DNA of 39,146 nt. Source: a bacterium (GTDB taxonomy: Bacteria > Fidelibacterota > Marinisomatia > Marinisomatales > UBA1611). A program made the position numbers and the translations under genes. The notes beneath the pieces were generated by a model. It ran no database searches, had not been told where the DNA came from, and saw only the letters and a program-made list of their open reading frames with translations. Where the stretch lies: contig SGYO01000018.1 in assembly GCA_004321745.1 (NCBI GenBank), forward strand, positions 1-39,146, written 5' to 3'. This document shows positions 9,882 to 17,016 of this stretch, piece by piece. Every line of letters begins with the position of its first letter. Positions within the stretch are counted from its first letter, which is position 1.

Positions 9882-11219
9882 TTAAAAAATCTCTGAGCTA
9901 AAATCGCTCGTTATTTGATTTATAGTTTGATTTACTTTTGTTTTTTCAGTCTTTTTTTGTTCAATTGTTTTTATAGCATGCATTACTGTTGTATGGTCTC
10001 TGCCACCAAAATACATACCAACACTGCTTAAAGAGGCATCTAACAAATTTCTACAAAGAAACATTGCTGTTTGTCTGGCTTCTACAAATTCTTTTTTCCG
10101 ACTTTTTCCTACAATGTTGTCTTCATTAATACCCGTAACCTCAACAACTTTACGCACGACATCCTCCATGGAAAGGTCTCTATTAACCTGCTCCCCCACC
10201 CTCTCTTTTACAACATCTTTTACAAGGGTCTGGTCTATGTCTTGGTTCATTAGAGAGGATCTGGCTAAAAGCCTGATAATGGTTCCCTCTAAATCTCTTA
10301 TATTTGTTCTCATGTGTGTAGCAATAAACTCTATAACATCATATGGCAAATCCACACCGTTTCGTTCAGCCTTATCCATTAAAATAGCAACACGTACTTC
10401 AAAATCTGGAGGTTGAATATCTACAGAAAGTCCAGATTGAAAACGAGATAAAAGCCTGTCTTGCAATCCTTGCATTTCGCCTGGATATCGATCTGCGGTT
10501 AAAACAATTTGTTTCCCGGATTGATACAACTCATTAAAGGTGTGGAAAAACTGCTCCTGTGTTTGCTCTTTACCTTTGAAAAACTGAATATCATCTATCA
10601 ACAATATATCAGCATTTCTATATTGTCTTGCAAACTCCACAGTTCTGTTTTTTCTTAAACCATTTACAAAGTCTAATGTGAATTTTTCACTTGTGGCGAT
10701 TACAATACGTTTATCAGAAGAGGTCTCTAACACCCTATTACCAATCGCGTGCAATAGGTGAGTTTTACCCAAACCTGTGCCCCCATATATAATGAGCGGG
10801 TTAAAGGACTGCTTACCAGGGTTTTCTGCTACTGCTTCAGCAGCAGTTTTTGCGAATTGATTATTGGCCCCCTCAATAAACGTCTCAAACACATGGTCGC
10901 TATTTAATACGGGAATTAAATGTGACTTTTTTGAAGGGGTTTGATCTTGTTGTTCTGTTTGATCTGGTTTCTGAATTTCTGCAGAAATAATGAACTTTGT
11001 TTTTATATCACCCAAACCTAAAGACTCTAAAACAAAATCAATATTCGACCGATAATGCGACTGAATCCAATCGTAAAAAAACTGACTAGGAACCTCAAGC
11101 ACAAGCTCATTGTTCTCTAAAGCTATTGGATTTATTGGCTCAAACCACGTGCTTATTGTATGAATAGGTAGTTTTTCTGAAAGGCCCTCTTTTACCTTTA
11201 ACCAAGTATCTTTTACCAT
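9882..11219 (-). CDS. dnaA: Chromosomal replication initiator DnaA
   Basis: The 445-residue protein has the four-part DnaA layout. Domain I is about 1-80 and a short Gln/Pro/Lys-rich linker about 83-100. The AAA+ domain carries Walker A GGTGLGKT (146-153), Walker B LLIDDIQF (206-213) and the box VII arginine in LLSRFQSGL (R259). The DNA-binding domain IV ends with the signature FGGRDHTTVMHAI (404-416), which reads TTATNCACA boxes. It loads at oriC with ATP to open the duplex and recruit the helicase. It is transcribed leftward, divergent from rpmH. Two DnaA boxes lie just upstream of its start, so it probably represses itself. The best oriC candidate is 11 kb away, before dnaN, not adjacent. 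Confidence 0.98.
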   Translation of the reverse strand: MVKDTWLKVKEGLSEKLPIHTISTWFEPINPIALENNELVLEVPSQFFYDWIQSHYRSNIDFVLESLGLGDIKTKFIISAEIQKPDQTEQQDQTPSKKSHLIPVLNSDHVFETFIEGANNQFAKTAAEAVAENPGKQSFNPLIIYGGTGLGKTHLLHAIGNRVLETSSDKRIVIATSEKFTLDFVNGLRKNRTVEFARQYRNADILLIDDIQFFKGKEQTQEQFFHTFNELYQSGKQIVLTADRYPGEMQGLQDRLLSRFQSGLSVDIQPPDFEVRVAILMDKAERNGVDLPYDVIEFIATHMRTNIRDLEGTIIRLLARSSLMNQDIDQTLVKDVVKERVGEQVNRDLSMEDVVRKVVEVTGINEDNIVGKSRKKEFVEARQTAMFLCRNLLDASLSSVGMYFGGRDHTTVMHAIKTIEQKKTEKTKVNQTINQITSDFSSEIF

Positions 11220-11228
11220 AATTAATAT

Positions 11229-11248
11229 TTATCCACAAGTTGTCCACA
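11229..11248. promoter_or_regulatory. Two DnaA boxes upstream of dnaA
   Basis: A perfect box TTATCCACA (11229-11237) and a one-mismatch box TTGTCCACA (11240-11248) lie in the same orientation, 11 bp apart, 10-29 bp upstream of the dnaA ATG. The position suits autorepression of dnaA. They could also belong to a second sub-origin. The rest of the 161-bp dnaA-rpmH gap is AT-rich. Confidence 0.75.
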
Positions 11249-11327
11249 TCCCCTTGAATCTATAAATTACTTAGTTTTTTTTAACACAGCTAAGAAATTT
11301 TACTTTGTTATAAAATTTATTTTATTT

Positions 11328-11356
11328 TTGGCTTATATCTTCATATTTTGTATCTT
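11328..11356 (+). promoter_or_regulatory. Possible promoter of rpmH
   Basis: TTGGCT (11328-11333), a 17-bp spacer and TATCTT (11351-11356) end 24 bp upstream of the rpmH ATG. Each box matches 4 of 6 consensus positions, so the call rests mainly on spacing and location at the head of the rightward gene run. Confidence 0.35.
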
Positions 11357-11380
11357 TCTCGGCTTTTTAAAGTTTATATT

Positions 11381-11515
11381 ATGAAAAGAACATATCAACC
11401 AAGTAAGCGTAAGCGTAAAAACAAGCATGGTTTCCGGTCTAGAATGAAAACCGTCGGAGGCAGGGCTGTTTTACGCAGAAGAAGAAAAAAAGGACGTAAG
11501 GTCTTGAGTGCATAA
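11381..11515 (+). CDS. rpmH: Large ribosomal subunit protein bL34
   Basis: This short gene encodes 44 residues, [20 protein letters not shown] onward, with the full bL34 pattern: [37 protein letters not shown]. It is a very basic protein of the 50S subunit. It is the first rightward gene after the dnaA divergence, as in most bacteria. The ribonuclease P protein gene that normally follows is not present: the 115 bp up to yidC contain no RnpA-like frame. Confidence 0.97.
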   Translation: MKRTYQPSKRKRKNKHGFRSRMKTVGGRAVLRRRRKKGRKVLSA

Positions 11516-11630
11516 TTGCGCTTAAAATTAAACGTTGTTTTACTTCTACGCTTATTTTCTAAAAAATTACTGTTTTTAATTTGTCCAACTTCGGACTCAA
11601 TAATTCGGCTTATAAGGTTTTTATACAATT

Positions 11631-13313
11631 ATGATGGATAGAAACACCCTTACTGCACTCCTGCTAATTACTGTAGTTCTAATAATAACTCCTTATTATA
11701 TGGATTTAATATCTCCAACGACTAAGGACACACAAGAGTATTTTGAAGATCAACAAAACACAGATGAAAACGGTGTTATATATAAAGATTATAATGAGAG
11801 TGTTTCCACGCCTTCTGCCCTAACCCCCCCTATTTTTTCACAGAAAGAGGAAAAAACAATTGAAATTGAAAACGACTTATTTGTCGCCCGCATTAGTTCT
11901 GCTTATGGTGGAACAATTAGATCGTTTAAAACAAAAGAGCACCTTAAAAATGACAGTAGTTTAGTAGAGCTTATTTCCGGGGAAAACAAGAACAACTTAA
12001 TTTTAAGCTATAAAGATTTTACAGGAGAAGATATCACTATTGATGATGGCTGGGTTTTACAAGAAAAAGAAGATTCGTTTGTTATAACCTCAACAAAAAC
12101 TTTTACATATATAAACGAATTTGAAAACAAGAAATTAATTAAAACACTTACTTTTTATCCCGACAGGTTTGTTATTGATATAGATATTGATATCACAGCA
12201 ATATCAAACAACACGCTAGCAAACAACTTTTCTATAGAGTGGGTCGGGGGCATTCCACCAACAGAAAAAGATAGTGTCGCAGAAGCGGCATATTTTTACT
12301 CATATTTATATCAGGGTGGAGAACTGTTGGATGTAAAGGTGGGCAGCAACGAGACCTTTAAAAACGACTATAAAGGCGCTACTGATTGGATAGCAACGCG
12401 AAGTAAGTATTTTGTAGTATGTATCTTAGATGATTCAAAAGAGCAGTTTGTGGGATCAGCAATTTCTGCATCCTTTGAAGAAAAAGAGCTGTATAACCTC
12501 TCCGCACAAATGCAATCTGATAAGATAGCCAATATTTCTCTTTATTTAGGCCCACTAGAATATGAAAGAATAAAAAGCCTTGGGGTTAATTTAGAGCTGG
12601 TCATGGATTTTGGGTGGGCGATTATAAGACCCATATCTAAGTCTGTTTTGTGGGTTTTAAAAACCATGCACACCGTGATACCTAATTATGGTGTAATACT
12701 TATTATTTTTTCAATATTGGTTAAATTAATAGTTTATCCACTTACAAAGAGAAGCTATCAGTCAACCCAAGCAATGCAGTCCATACAACCTGAAATAAAC
12801 GCTTTAAGAGAAAAGCACAAAAACAACCCAACGAAGCTAAATCAAGCAACAATGGAGCTTTATAAAAAGAAGGGTGTAAACCCGCTTGGAACCTGTTTCC
12901 CAATGTTGCTGCAAATGCCTCTTTTGTTTGCTCTGTTTACAGTCTTTAGATCAACCATTGAATTAAGAGGAGAGCCATTTGTTTTTTGGATAAAAGATCT
13001 ATCTGCGCCAGACGTTCTTTTTTACTTGCCCTTCAAAATACCATTATACGGCAATTATGTTTGCGCCTTACCTATATTGATGGCACTGTCAATGTACGCG
13101 CAACAAAAAATGATGCAGCCAAATAATGCAACTGGGCCGCAAGCAGACCAACAAAAGATGATGCAATATTTTATGATGGGTTTTTTCTTTTTACTGTTTA
13201 ATAGTTTTCCTTCTGGCTTAAACCTGTACTACACGCTTTTTAATATTTTAACAATAGCGCAGCAAAAACTAACAAAGAACGAAAAAGCCGCTATAAACCC
13301 CATAAAAGTATAG
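11631..13313 (+). CDS. yidC: Membrane protein insertase YidC
   Basis: At 560 residues this is the Gram-negative form. It has an N-terminal membrane anchor (about 7-27), a large periplasmic beta-sandwich domain (about 60-320) and the conserved Oxa1/YidC core (about 350-548). The core shows the first core helix (YGVILIIFSILVKLIVYPLT), the cytoplasmic helical hairpin with QSIQPEINALREKHKNN, and NPLGTCFPMLLQMPLLFALF. It inserts and folds inner-membrane proteins alone or with SecYEG. Two ATG codons are in tandem (11631, 11634) and either could be used. No strong ribosome site is seen. It follows rpmH directly because rnpA and yidD are missing. Confidence 0.96.
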   Translation: MMDRNTLTALLLITVVLIITPYYMDLISPTTKDTQEYFEDQQNTDENGVIYKDYNESVSTPSALTPPIFSQKEEKTIEIENDLFVARISSAYGGTIRSFKTKEHLKNDSSLVELISGENKNNLILSYKDFTGEDITIDDGWVLQEKEDSFVITSTKTFTYINEFENKKLIKTLTFYPDRFVIDIDIDITAISNNTLANNFSIEWVGGIPPTEKDSVAEAAYFYSYLYQGGELLDVKVGSNETFKNDYKGATDWIATRSKYFVVCILDDSKEQFVGSAISASFEEKELYNLSAQMQSDKIANISLYLGPLEYERIKSLGVNLELVMDFGWAIIRPISKSVLWVLKTMHTVIPNYGVILIIFSILVKLIVYPLTKRSYQSTQAMQSIQPEINALREKHKNNPTKLNQATMELYKKKGVNPLGTCFPMLLQMPLLFALFTVFRSTIELRGEPFVFWIKDLSAPDVLFYLPFKIPLYGNYVCALPILMALSMYAQQKMMQPNNATGPQADQQKMMQYFMMGFFFLLFNSFPSGLNLYYTLFNILTIAQQKLTKNEKAAINPIKV

Positions 13314-13810
13314 CTTTAGATGTTGTTTTTATTGTGTTTATAAACCAATATATATCTGTACACTTTTTATAAATTAATTGGCGCTTTTAACAATTGGTTT
13401 AAATATTTCATTTTATCTAATCAAAACTATAAAAATGATCTTTTTAATTACAGCAACAACGCAGTAAAAATATTTGGGGCTTTTTTATTTTTCACAATAA
13501 GACCAGGGACGCGGGCAGTTGAATTGAATTAATCTCAAGGTGGGGCGACTTGTTAAAATGAATATAAAGCACTATGGTTAAACACAGAAACACAATTATA
13601 TACTTTAAAATAAAAATGAAAAACATAAAACACCTTATTTGTTGTTTTTATTGTATTTATAATTCGTTTTTTATAGTACTTTGTTATTTTTATCGTAATT
13701 TTTTACGTATAAATATGTTTATTTTAAGTATAGACAGCAAAAAGGTTTTTCTTTCTCTAAATAGATTTTTAACGCTTTACAAACCAAATATTTTAATTCA
13801 GTATTAATCA
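13314..13810. other. 497-bp yidC-mnmE gap with a GC-richer patch and a direct repeat
   Basis: No convincing gene is present. Two near-identical 23-bp copies of TGTTGTTTTTATTGTRTTTA plus TAA (13321-13343 and 13640-13662, one mismatch) flank the middle. Between them, 13501-13551 is clearly richer in G (CCAGGGACGCGGGCAG, AAGGTGGGGCGACTTG) than its surroundings, with no good hairpin and no frame of useful length. I do not recognise it as tmRNA, SRP RNA, RNase P RNA or a known riboswitch. A 77-codon frame at 13574-13807 ends 3 bp before mnmE, but its Phe/Ile/Tyr/Lys-rich product looks like random AT-rich translation. Confidence 0.5.
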
Positions 13811-15142
13811 ATGATTAACCAAGAAACATATTTTGCTTTATCAACCCCTAGCGGCAGATCTGCTACCGCTACTATAAGGATAAGTGGCCCTAATTCAAAA
13901 AACACAATCTTGAAGCTCTTTAAAAACAAAAATAAAAATCTTAAACCTGGAACTAATCATGTAGTGTCCTTATATAATAAAAACAATGCTTTAATTGACA
14001 AATGTGTTGTTGTTTTTTACAAAGGTCCAAAATCTTTTACTGGGAACGATATGGTAGAAATACACACACACGGCAACCCCGTTATTATTGATACTGTTTC
14101 AAAAGAACTGTTAGACCTTGGTGTAAGACATGCTGAGGCGGGTGAGTTTACTAGAGCTGCTCTTTTAAATAACAAAATAGATTTAATACAAGCAGAGTCT
14201 TTACTTTCTTTGATAAACGCCAAGAGCACAACTGGTGTCCAAATTTCAAATACAAACCTAACCGGATCTTTGACAAGGCGGTTTAAGAAAATGCGTGAAC
14301 TGTTAATAAAAACGCTAGGTTTGTTAGAATATGAACTAGACATATCAGAAACAGATAACCAAAAAGAAATATCAATCCAAGCACTAAAGTCGCTAACAAA
14401 AATACATAAAAAAGCGAATGTTTTGATCTCGTCAACAACAAGCGCAAGGATTAATATTAATGGTGCTCGCATAGTTATTTTTGGAGAACCAAATGTAGGA
14501 AAGTCATCGGTTTTTAATGCTCTTTTAACTTACAAAAGATCAATTGTTACAGAGATCGCAGGCACCACGAGGGACTCCATACAAGAGAGGTTAAATATAG
14601 GTAAACATAACACGGTTTTAATAGACACAGCTGGTATTCGAAACACTAAAGACAAAGTTGAACAATTGGGAATTGACCGCTCTAATGAAGAAATAAAAAA
14701 TGCTGATGTTTTACTACACATAATTGATGCGGCCAAAAACACCGATTATAAGAGGCACAAAAACCAAATAACAGTTTTAAACAAAATTGACTTATTATCT
14801 GAAGATCAAAAAAGTGAAATAAAAGACACAAACACAAAAACTGTTTTTGTTTCTGCTAAATACAAAACCGGTATTAATTTATTGATTGAAAAGATAGAAA
14901 AAAAACTAGATACGATAACAAACGACGATCAAAACGAACACATTACCTCGCTAAGACAAGAACAACTTTTAATTAAAGTTAACAAAACTATTTTGCCAAT
15001 AATTAAACACCAAGAAACAAACATCGAAATCATAGCTCACCACACAAAAGAAGCAATTAACCACTTTGATCACCTACTTGGCAGAACAAGCGTTGATGAC
15101 ATTTTAGATGACGTGTTTTCTAATTTTTGTGTGGGGAAATAG
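13811..15142 (+). CDS. mnmE: tRNA modification GTPase MnmE
   Basis: The 443-residue product shows all MnmE parts: the N-terminal tetrahydrofolate-binding domain (about 1-118), a helical domain, and an inserted GTPase domain. The GTPase has G1 GEPNVGKS (225-232), G2 GTTRD (251-255), G3 DTAGI (272-276) and G4 NKID (324-327). The C-terminal FCVGK retains the catalytic cysteine. With MnmG it builds the carboxymethylaminomethyl (or related) group on U34 of tRNAs reading NNA/NNG codons. mnmG starts 6 bp downstream, so the two subunits are coexpressed. Its coding strand is unusually rich in A and C compared with mfd further on. Confidence 0.97.
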   Translation: MINQETYFALSTPSGRSATATIRISGPNSKNTILKLFKNKNKNLKPGTNHVVSLYNKNNALIDKCVVVFYKGPKSFTGNDMVEIHTHGNPVIIDTVSKELLDLGVRHAEAGEFTRAALLNNKIDLIQAESLLSLINAKSTTGVQISNTNLTGSLTRRFKKMRELLIKTLGLLEYELDISETDNQKEISIQALKSLTKIHKKANVLISSTTSARININGARIVIFGEPNVGKSSVFNALLTYKRSIVTEIAGTTRDSIQERLNIGKHNTVLIDTAGIRNTKDKVEQLGIDRSNEEIKNADVLLHIIDAAKNTDYKRHKNQITVLNKIDLLSEDQKSEIKDTNTKTVFVSAKYKTGINLLIEKIEKKLDTITNDDQNEHITSLRQEQLLIKVNKTILPIIKHQETNIEIIAHHTKEAINHFDHLLGRTSVDDILDDVFSNFCVGK

Positions 15143-15156
15143 TTTCACGTGAAACA
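15141..15156. promoter_or_regulatory. parS-type centromere site 1 (overlaps mnmG start)
   Basis: AGTTTCACGTGAAACA contains the perfect 14-bp palindrome GTTTCACGTGAAAC and differs from the canonical parS TGTTTCACGTGAAACA only at its first base. It spans the last bases of the mnmE stop codon and the GTG start of mnmG (15149). ParB should load here as a CTP clamp for origin segregation. parAB genes are not in the window. Confidence 0.85.
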
Positions 15157-16999
15157 AAAATACGACTTAATTGTTGTTGGTGGTGGCCACGCTGGTGTTG
15201 AAGCTGCAAACATAAGTTCAAAAATTGGCTGTAAAACAGCCATTGTAACTATGGATAAAAACAGCATTGGGAGAATGTCTTGTAACCCAGCTATTGGGGG
15301 GGTTGCTAAGGGTCAAATTGTAAGAGAAATAGATATACTTGGTGGTTTAATGGGTGGGGCAGCTGATTTTTCGGGTTTACAGTTTAAAACCCTAAATAAA
15401 TCAAAAGGAAGGTCTGTTTGGTCACCAAGAGCTCAGACGGACAAACGCGTTTATGAAAGGTGTGTTTCGTATGAGATTTTAAAAAACAAAAAAATTGAAG
15501 TTGTGGTTGGGGAGGCGGTTTCTTTGGTAATAAACAAAGGATGTGTAGAAGGTGTTGTGTTGCGTTCTGGGGAAAAATTATTTTGTAAATCTGTAGTAAT
15601 AACATGTGGTACTTTTTTGTCTGGTGTGATTCATGTGGGTGATAGAAAAATTCTAGCTGGAAGAATGGGGGAGTCTTCTTCAGTTGGAATAACTGAGTAC
15701 CTCAACTCAATGGGGCTTAAGACAATGAGGTTGAAAACCGGCACACCCCCCCGAGCACTAAAAGCAAGCATAGATTGGGAAAAAACATCTGTTGATTTTG
15801 GAGATAAAAACCCTGTGCCGTTTTCTTTTTTTACAAGAAACTTTAAGCCAAAAAACGAACCATGCCACACTGTTAGAACGAATGAAAACGTGCACGACAT
15901 AATTAAAACCAATTCACACCTTTCTCCAATGTACAGTGGGGAAATTACAGGTGTTGGGCCAAGGTATTGCCCATCAATTGAAGATAAGATTCAAAGGTTT
16001 GCACACCACCCAACACACCTATTGTTTTTAGAGCCGGAGTGGGAAAATTCCGACCAAATATATATAAACGGTTTTTCAACAAGTCTGCCGGAAGAAACAC
16101 AAATAAACAGTCTTAGGCAAATTGAAGCTTTTAAAAACATTGAGTTTTTGAGACCTGGATACGCCATAGAGTATGACTGCATTGTTCCGTCACAACTAAA
16201 ACTAACACTAGAATGTAAAGAAGTTTCTGGGTTGTTTTTTGCTGGTCAAATAAATGGAACATCGGGGTATGAAGAGGCAGCCGCTCAGGGCTTAGTGGCG
16301 GGGGTTAATGGCGCAAATTATGTATTAAACAGAGAACCCCTTAGAATAAAGCGATCGTGTGGCTATATCGGTGTTTTAATTGATGACCTAATTACTAAAG
16401 ATACAGAAGAACCATACCGTATGTTCACTAGTCGAGCAGAATATAGAATGATGTTGAGATATTCAAATGCAGAAACTCGACTTTATGAGTCCGCCAAAAA
16501 ACACTGTCTTCTGTCTATAGAAGAAAAAATGGTTATCGAAAAAAGATTTAAAGATAGAAAAAACATAAAAGAGTTAACCAGCCAATCTGTTAAGTCAGAC
16601 TATTTAGACACATTTAACATAAAACAGTCGCTTCCAATAAAAGACTACATAAAAAGACCTGAAGTAAGCCTTCTTAACACACTTAAGAAAACAAACTTGT
16701 TGCCAAAAACAACAAATTCCGAGACATGGTCTTTTTTGGAGGTTGTGGACGATGTAGAAACAGAAATAAAATACGATGGATATATAAAAAGGCACCTAAA
16801 GGAGATTGAAAAGCTCCAGAAAAACGAAAATCTTAAAATTAATAAAAATATAAACTTTAATACGTTTCACGGTCTTTCATTGGAAGCCCGCCAAAAACTT
16901 TCTTTTGTTCGCCCAGAAACATTTGGACAAGCAAGTAGAATCTCTGGTGTTTCACCTGCTGACATTTCAACTCTAATGGTTTATTTGTTAAAAAGCTAA
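15149..16999 (+). CDS. mnmG: tRNA U34 modification enzyme MnmG (GidA)
   Basis: The 616-residue flavoprotein opens with the FAD-binding loop VGGGHAGVEAA (10-20) and contains the family motifs MSCNPAIGG, LKTGTPPR, YCPSIEDK and GTSGYEEAAAQG. With MnmE, FAD, NADH and methylene-tetrahydrofolate it makes the 5-carboxymethylaminomethyl modification at tRNA position 34. The C-terminal helical domain that docks MnmE is complete, and the length is normal. The start is GTG at 15149 inside a parS palindrome; the GxGxxG loop placement fixes this start. mfd follows after 9 bp instead of the more usual rsmG-parA-parB. Confidence 0.97.
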   Translation: MKQKYDLIVVGGGHAGVEAANISSKIGCKTAIVTMDKNSIGRMSCNPAIGGVAKGQIVREIDILGGLMGGAADFSGLQFKTLNKSKGRSVWSPRAQTDKRVYERCVSYEILKNKKIEVVVGEAVSLVINKGCVEGVVLRSGEKLFCKSVVITCGTFLSGVIHVGDRKILAGRMGESSSVGITEYLNSMGLKTMRLKTGTPPRALKASIDWEKTSVDFGDKNPVPFSFFTRNFKPKNEPCHTVRTNENVHDIIKTNSHLSPMYSGEITGVGPRYCPSIEDKIQRFAHHPTHLLFLEPEWENSDQIYINGFSTSLPEETQINSLRQIEAFKNIEFLRPGYAIEYDCIVPSQLKLTLECKEVSGLFFAGQINGTSGYEEAAAQGLVAGVNGANYVLNREPLRIKRSCGYIGVLIDDLITKDTEEPYRMFTSRAEYRMMLRYSNAETRLYESAKKHCLLSIEEKMVIEKRFKDRKNIKELTSQSVKSDYLDTFNIKQSLPIKDYIKRPEVSLLNTLKKTNLLPKTTNSETWSFLEVVDDVETEIKYDGYIKRHLKEIEKLQKNENLKINKNINFNTFHGLSLEARQKLSFVRPETFGQASRISGVSPADISTLMVYLLKS

Positions 17000-17000
17000 T

Positions 17001-17016
17001 AGTTTCACGTGAAACA
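17001..17016. promoter_or_regulatory. parS-type centromere site 2 (overlaps mfd start)
   Basis: This is a second identical copy of AGTTTCACGTGAAACA, 1860 bp from the first. It overlaps the GTG start of mfd (17009). The identity extends to 20 bp, ATAGTTTCACGTGAAACAAA (16999-17018 versus 15139-15158), so both genes begin with the same codons for Met-Lys-Gln. Confidence 0.85.

Noticed and set aside
11146-11151. CACGTG core as a possible third parS
   Set aside because: Only the central hexamer matches (flanks CAAAC and CTTAT), and it lies in dnaA coding sequence.
11395-11628. 77-codon minus-strand frame opposite rpmH
   Set aside because: It is antisense to the certain rpmH gene, and its Arg/Leu-rich end is the reverse reading of the basic rpmH codons.
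13574-13807. 77-codon frame before mnmE
   Set aside because: The product is dominated by Phe, Ile, Tyr, Lys and Asn as random AT-rich translation would be, has no ribosome site and overlaps one of the direct repeats.
14017-14472. 151-codon minus-strand frame in mnmE
   Set aside because: It is fully inside the conserved mnmE coding region, with no supporting start signal or recognisable domain.
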